Shown here one piece after another: positions 5,521 through 7,438 of a DNA stretch of 7,438 bases (position 1 is the first letter of the stretch; each line of letters opens with the position of its first letter). Source of the stretch: Alphaproteobacteria bacterium (lineage in GTDB: Bacteria > Pseudomonadota > Alphaproteobacteria > Rickettsiales > UBA8987). The stretch is from contig DQGZ01000092.1 of assembly GCA_003531345.1 (NCBI GenBank), positions 1 through 7,438 of the forward strand. The letters are read 5' to 3'. Both the position numbers and the translations under genes were made by a program. Under the pieces are notes generated by a model. It was not told the DNA's origin. It ran no database searches and was given only the letters and a program-made list of their open reading frames with translations.

Positions 5521-6990
5521 ATGAAAAAATTAATTGATCTGTGTGGAAAACTTTTGATGGTGCTGTTCTTGACCATTTTGTTGTTTGGTCTGGTTGCGTG
5601 GGGTATTGGTGATATTTTACGTAATAGTGCGCCCGATACAGTTGCAACAGTTGGCAGTACACCAGTTACCAAGCAGGAATATGACAGGACGGTAAATAAT
5701 TCCTCTCAACAGATTTCCCTACAGCTTCCTGAAGATGTAAGGGAAAAGATATTGAACTATATCAAAAGATCTTCATTGCAGCAGTTGATAAACCAGAAAT
5801 TGATTTTTAATGAGGCAGAAAAACTTGGTATATTGGTTGATGGAGCAGAAATAATAAAAAATGAATATTTAACCATACCATCATTTACCAAAGAAAAGCT
5901 ACAGAACTATATCACAAATGAAGGTGGAGAAAAATTTTTTCTTGAGAAGATAGAAAAAGAAAAGCAAAGCCAGATATTGGAGTCTGCAATTATATCTCTT
6001 GTTCCTTACACTGACCATGGTTATAATAGCCTTTATTCTTTTGAAAAGCAGGTTCGCAATATCGTATTGCTTGAAATAAATAATGACCAGAACCTAGAAG
6101 CTAGGAAGCCTGCCGAGTCGGAGATAAGGGAGTTTTATGAAAAAAATAAAAATAGTTTTTTATCAGAAGAAACCAGAAGTTTTTCATATGTGGTTATCAG
6201 CGAGAAATCTGTCAGAGGTTATCTGGAGCAGGATGGCTCAGAAAAAATAGATATAGCACAGGGGTTTAACAGGGTAATTTCTGAAATGCTTGATATGCTA
6301 GCAGCAGAAAAATCACTGGAAGAGATAGTGGAGCAGCTCAAACTTGAAATAGTTTTGGTGAATAATTTTTCAATTGAAAGCAGCTCAGATAGTAAAAATC
6401 TGCCTAAAATTGATGGACTGCTTGAAACTGTTTTTAGTCAGGATGAAGGAATAGTTTCTGACCTTTTAGAAAATGAATCGGGAGATCTGTATGCCTTTAC
6501 CAGAGTTGATTCAATATCTGGTAGAAGGGTTCGTGCTTTAGATGAAGTTAGACCTCAGGTAGAAAAACTCTGGGCAGAGCAGGAGCGTACAAAAAAACTT
6601 GGTGAGTTGGCAAAAAAAATATCAGAAAGCCTGCTAGAGTCCAAAAAGACCATTGATGAGGTTGCCTCTGAATATAATTTAAAAACCAGCAATATTGAAA
6701 AAATCTACCGTGATTATCCTGATCTTCCTCAGGGTTTTTTAAATGAAATTTTCAAAATCAATGTTGATGGGTTCACCAATCCATATAAAGTTTCCTCGGG
6801 TGGTTACCTTATTGCTAAAGTAACACGGATAAATGAAAATAAAAAAATTGATGAGCTGGAAAAACTGGAGCTGAAAGTAAATATTCAGGAACAGTTGCAG
6901 CAGGAAATATTGTCTCAATATCTTTCCTATCTTTCATCAAAATACAGGGTTAAGGCAGATGTCCAAGCTGATGAAAAAGAAAATGAGTAA
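5521..6990 (+). CDS. ppiD: PpiD/SurA-N-type chaperone, parvulin domain apparently missing
   Basis: The 489-residue protein has the layout of PpiD, the inner-membrane-anchored chaperone near the SecYEG exit. It has a short basic N-terminus, one membrane helix (about 9-30) with the family-typical V-A-W-G-I-G-D-I-L-R (25-34), then a periplasmic SurA-N-like helical domain (about 40-215) that starts with V-A-T-V-G-S-T-P-V-T-K-Q-E-Y. The region corresponding to the parvulin prolyl isomerase domain is not recognisable: after a single strand (S-F-S-Y-V-V-I-S, 220-227) the chain moves straight to what looks like the C-terminal part of E. coli PpiD, namely L-D-E-V-R-P-Q-V-E-K-L (340-350) and S-S-G-G-Y-L-I-A-K-V (425-434). 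E. coli PpiD is 623 residues, so about 130 are missing. The frame is open throughout, so this is not a recent frameshift. No Shine-Dalgarno precedes the ATG. Its place between tpiA and trpE supports the assignment. Confidence 0.8.
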   Translation: MKKLIDLCGKLLMVLFLTILLFGLVAWGIGDILRNSAPDTVATVGSTPVTKQEYDRTVNNSSQQISLQLPEDVREKILNYIKRSSLQQLINQKLIFNEAEKLGILVDGAEIIKNEYLTIPSFTKEKLQNYITNEGGEKFFLEKIEKEKQSQILESAIISLVPYTDHGYNSLYSFEKQVRNIVLLEINNDQNLEARKPAESEIREFYEKNKNSFLSEETRSFSYVVISEKSVRGYLEQDGSEKIDIAQGFNRVISEMLDMLAAEKSLEEIVEQLKLEIVLVNNFSIESSSDSKNLPKIDGLLETVFSQDEGIVSDLLENESGDLYAFTRVDSISGRRVRALDEVRPQVEKLWAEQERTKKLGELAKKISESLLESKKTIDEVASEYNLKTSNIEKIYRDYPDLPQGFLNEIFKINVDGFTNPYKVSSGGYLIAKVTRINENKKIDELEKLELKVNIQEQLQQEILSQYLSYLSSKYRVKADVQADEKENE

Positions 6991-7438
6991 AAAAATGATA
7001 AATGGTAAAAGCATTTTAACTAGAACGGTAAATTCAGACACGTTAACTCCTGTGGCGGCACTGTTGAAGCTTGAGGGGGTTTCTGAATATTTATGCCTGC
7101 TTGAGTCTGTTACAGGTGGGGAAAACAAGGGAAGGTATTCGGCAATAGCCTTGCTACCCAAAAAAATATGGAAATTCGAAGCTGGTAAGGTTTATTTCTC
7201 GCAGAATGCTGGAAAAAAATTTTCCAAAGTAAAAACAACTGACCCAATAAGCAGCCTGAGAGATTTCGTGAACGACAATCATATTTCTGATCTTTGTGGT
7301 CTGCCTTCTATAGCAGCAGGTGTTTTTGGCTATATGGGCTATGATATGATAAGGCTTTTTGAAAATATACCTGATAAAAACCCTGCAAATATAGACATAC
7401 CAGACTCGGTTTATTTCCTGCCAGAAATAGTACTGCTT
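6983..7438 (+). CDS. trpE: Anthranilate synthase component I, N-terminal part
   Basis: TrpE makes anthranilate from chorismate, the first step of tryptophan synthesis, together with a glutamine amidotransferase (TrpG). Only about the first 150 codons are in the window; the frame stays open to the last base. The visible part carries the N-terminal domain: T-P-V-A-A-L-L-K-L, then L-L-E-S with the Ser-containing motif used for tryptophan feedback binding, G-R-Y-S-A-I-A, and later A-G-V-F-G-Y-M-G-Y-D-M-I-R-L-F-E. The catalytic chorismate-binding domain lies beyond the edge. Two starts are plausible. ATG at 6983 would overlap the ppiD stop by 8 bases, while ATG at 6995 lies 4 bases after it, with only a weak GAG upstream. 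The gene is almost certainly cotranscribed with ppiD. There is no room for a trp leader or attenuator directly before it. Confidence 0.93.
   Translation, partial: MSKKMINGKSILTRTVNSDTLTPVAALLKLEGVSEYLCLLESVTGGENKGRYSAIALLPKKIWKFEAGKVYFSQNAGKKFSKVKTTDPISSLRDFVNDNHISDLCGLPSIAAGVFGYMGYDMIRLFENIPDKNPANIDIPDSVYFLPEIVLL

Noticed and set aside
7211..7225. Palindrome GGAAAA-AAA-TTTTCC inside trpE
   Set aside because: It falls within conserved coding frame (Lys-Lys-Phe codons) and is expected from A- and T-rich codon use.

Overview
The window is an AT-rich, gene-dense stretch of bacterial chromosome, most likely from an alphaproteobacterium. The main clue is gene order: tpiA and secG run divergently from a ppiD-type gene that leads straight into trpE, an arrangement I associate with Alphaproteobacteria. 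The SecG loop and the GlpX and TrpF motifs also look alphaproteobacterial. The low GC content and the scarcity of Shine-Dalgarno sequences ahead of the housekeeping genes suggest a low-GC lineage. Genes for tryptophan synthesis and gluconeogenesis argue against a strongly reduced obligate parasite. I cannot place it more finely from the sequence alone.

Layout. 62-1441 (-): a large lipoprotein with one BON domain, a long Gln/Pro-rich tail and an acidic, Tyr-rich C-terminus. 1496-2524 (+): class II fructose-1,6-bisphosphatase GlpX, divergent from the lipoprotein gene across 54 bp. 2569-3362 (-): two small genes of unknown function (169 and 89 residues) in one apparent operon, each with a strong ribosome binding site; they converge on glpX. 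3525-5401 (-): tpiA, secG and trpF, read in that order, with secG and trpF almost touching. 5521-6990 (+): a PpiD/SurA-N-type periplasmic chaperone that appears to lack its parvulin domain. 6983 to the end (+): the N-terminal third of anthranilate synthase component I, trpE, overlapping or abutting ppiD.

How the genes relate. TpiA and GlpX belong to glycolysis/gluconeogenesis, TrpF and TrpE to tryptophan synthesis, SecG and PpiD to the export of proteins and their handling as they leave the translocon. The tpiA-secG-trpF and ppiD-trpE units start from one 119-bp intergenic region that holds back-to-back candidate promoters and a dyad, so export and tryptophan genes could be co-controlled there. 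I saw no rRNA, tRNA, insertion sequence, CRISPR array or convincing rho-independent terminator. No stretch over 300 bp lacks a gene. The points most worth following up are the unknown two-gene operon, the parvulin-less PpiD and the architecture of the BON lipoprotein.
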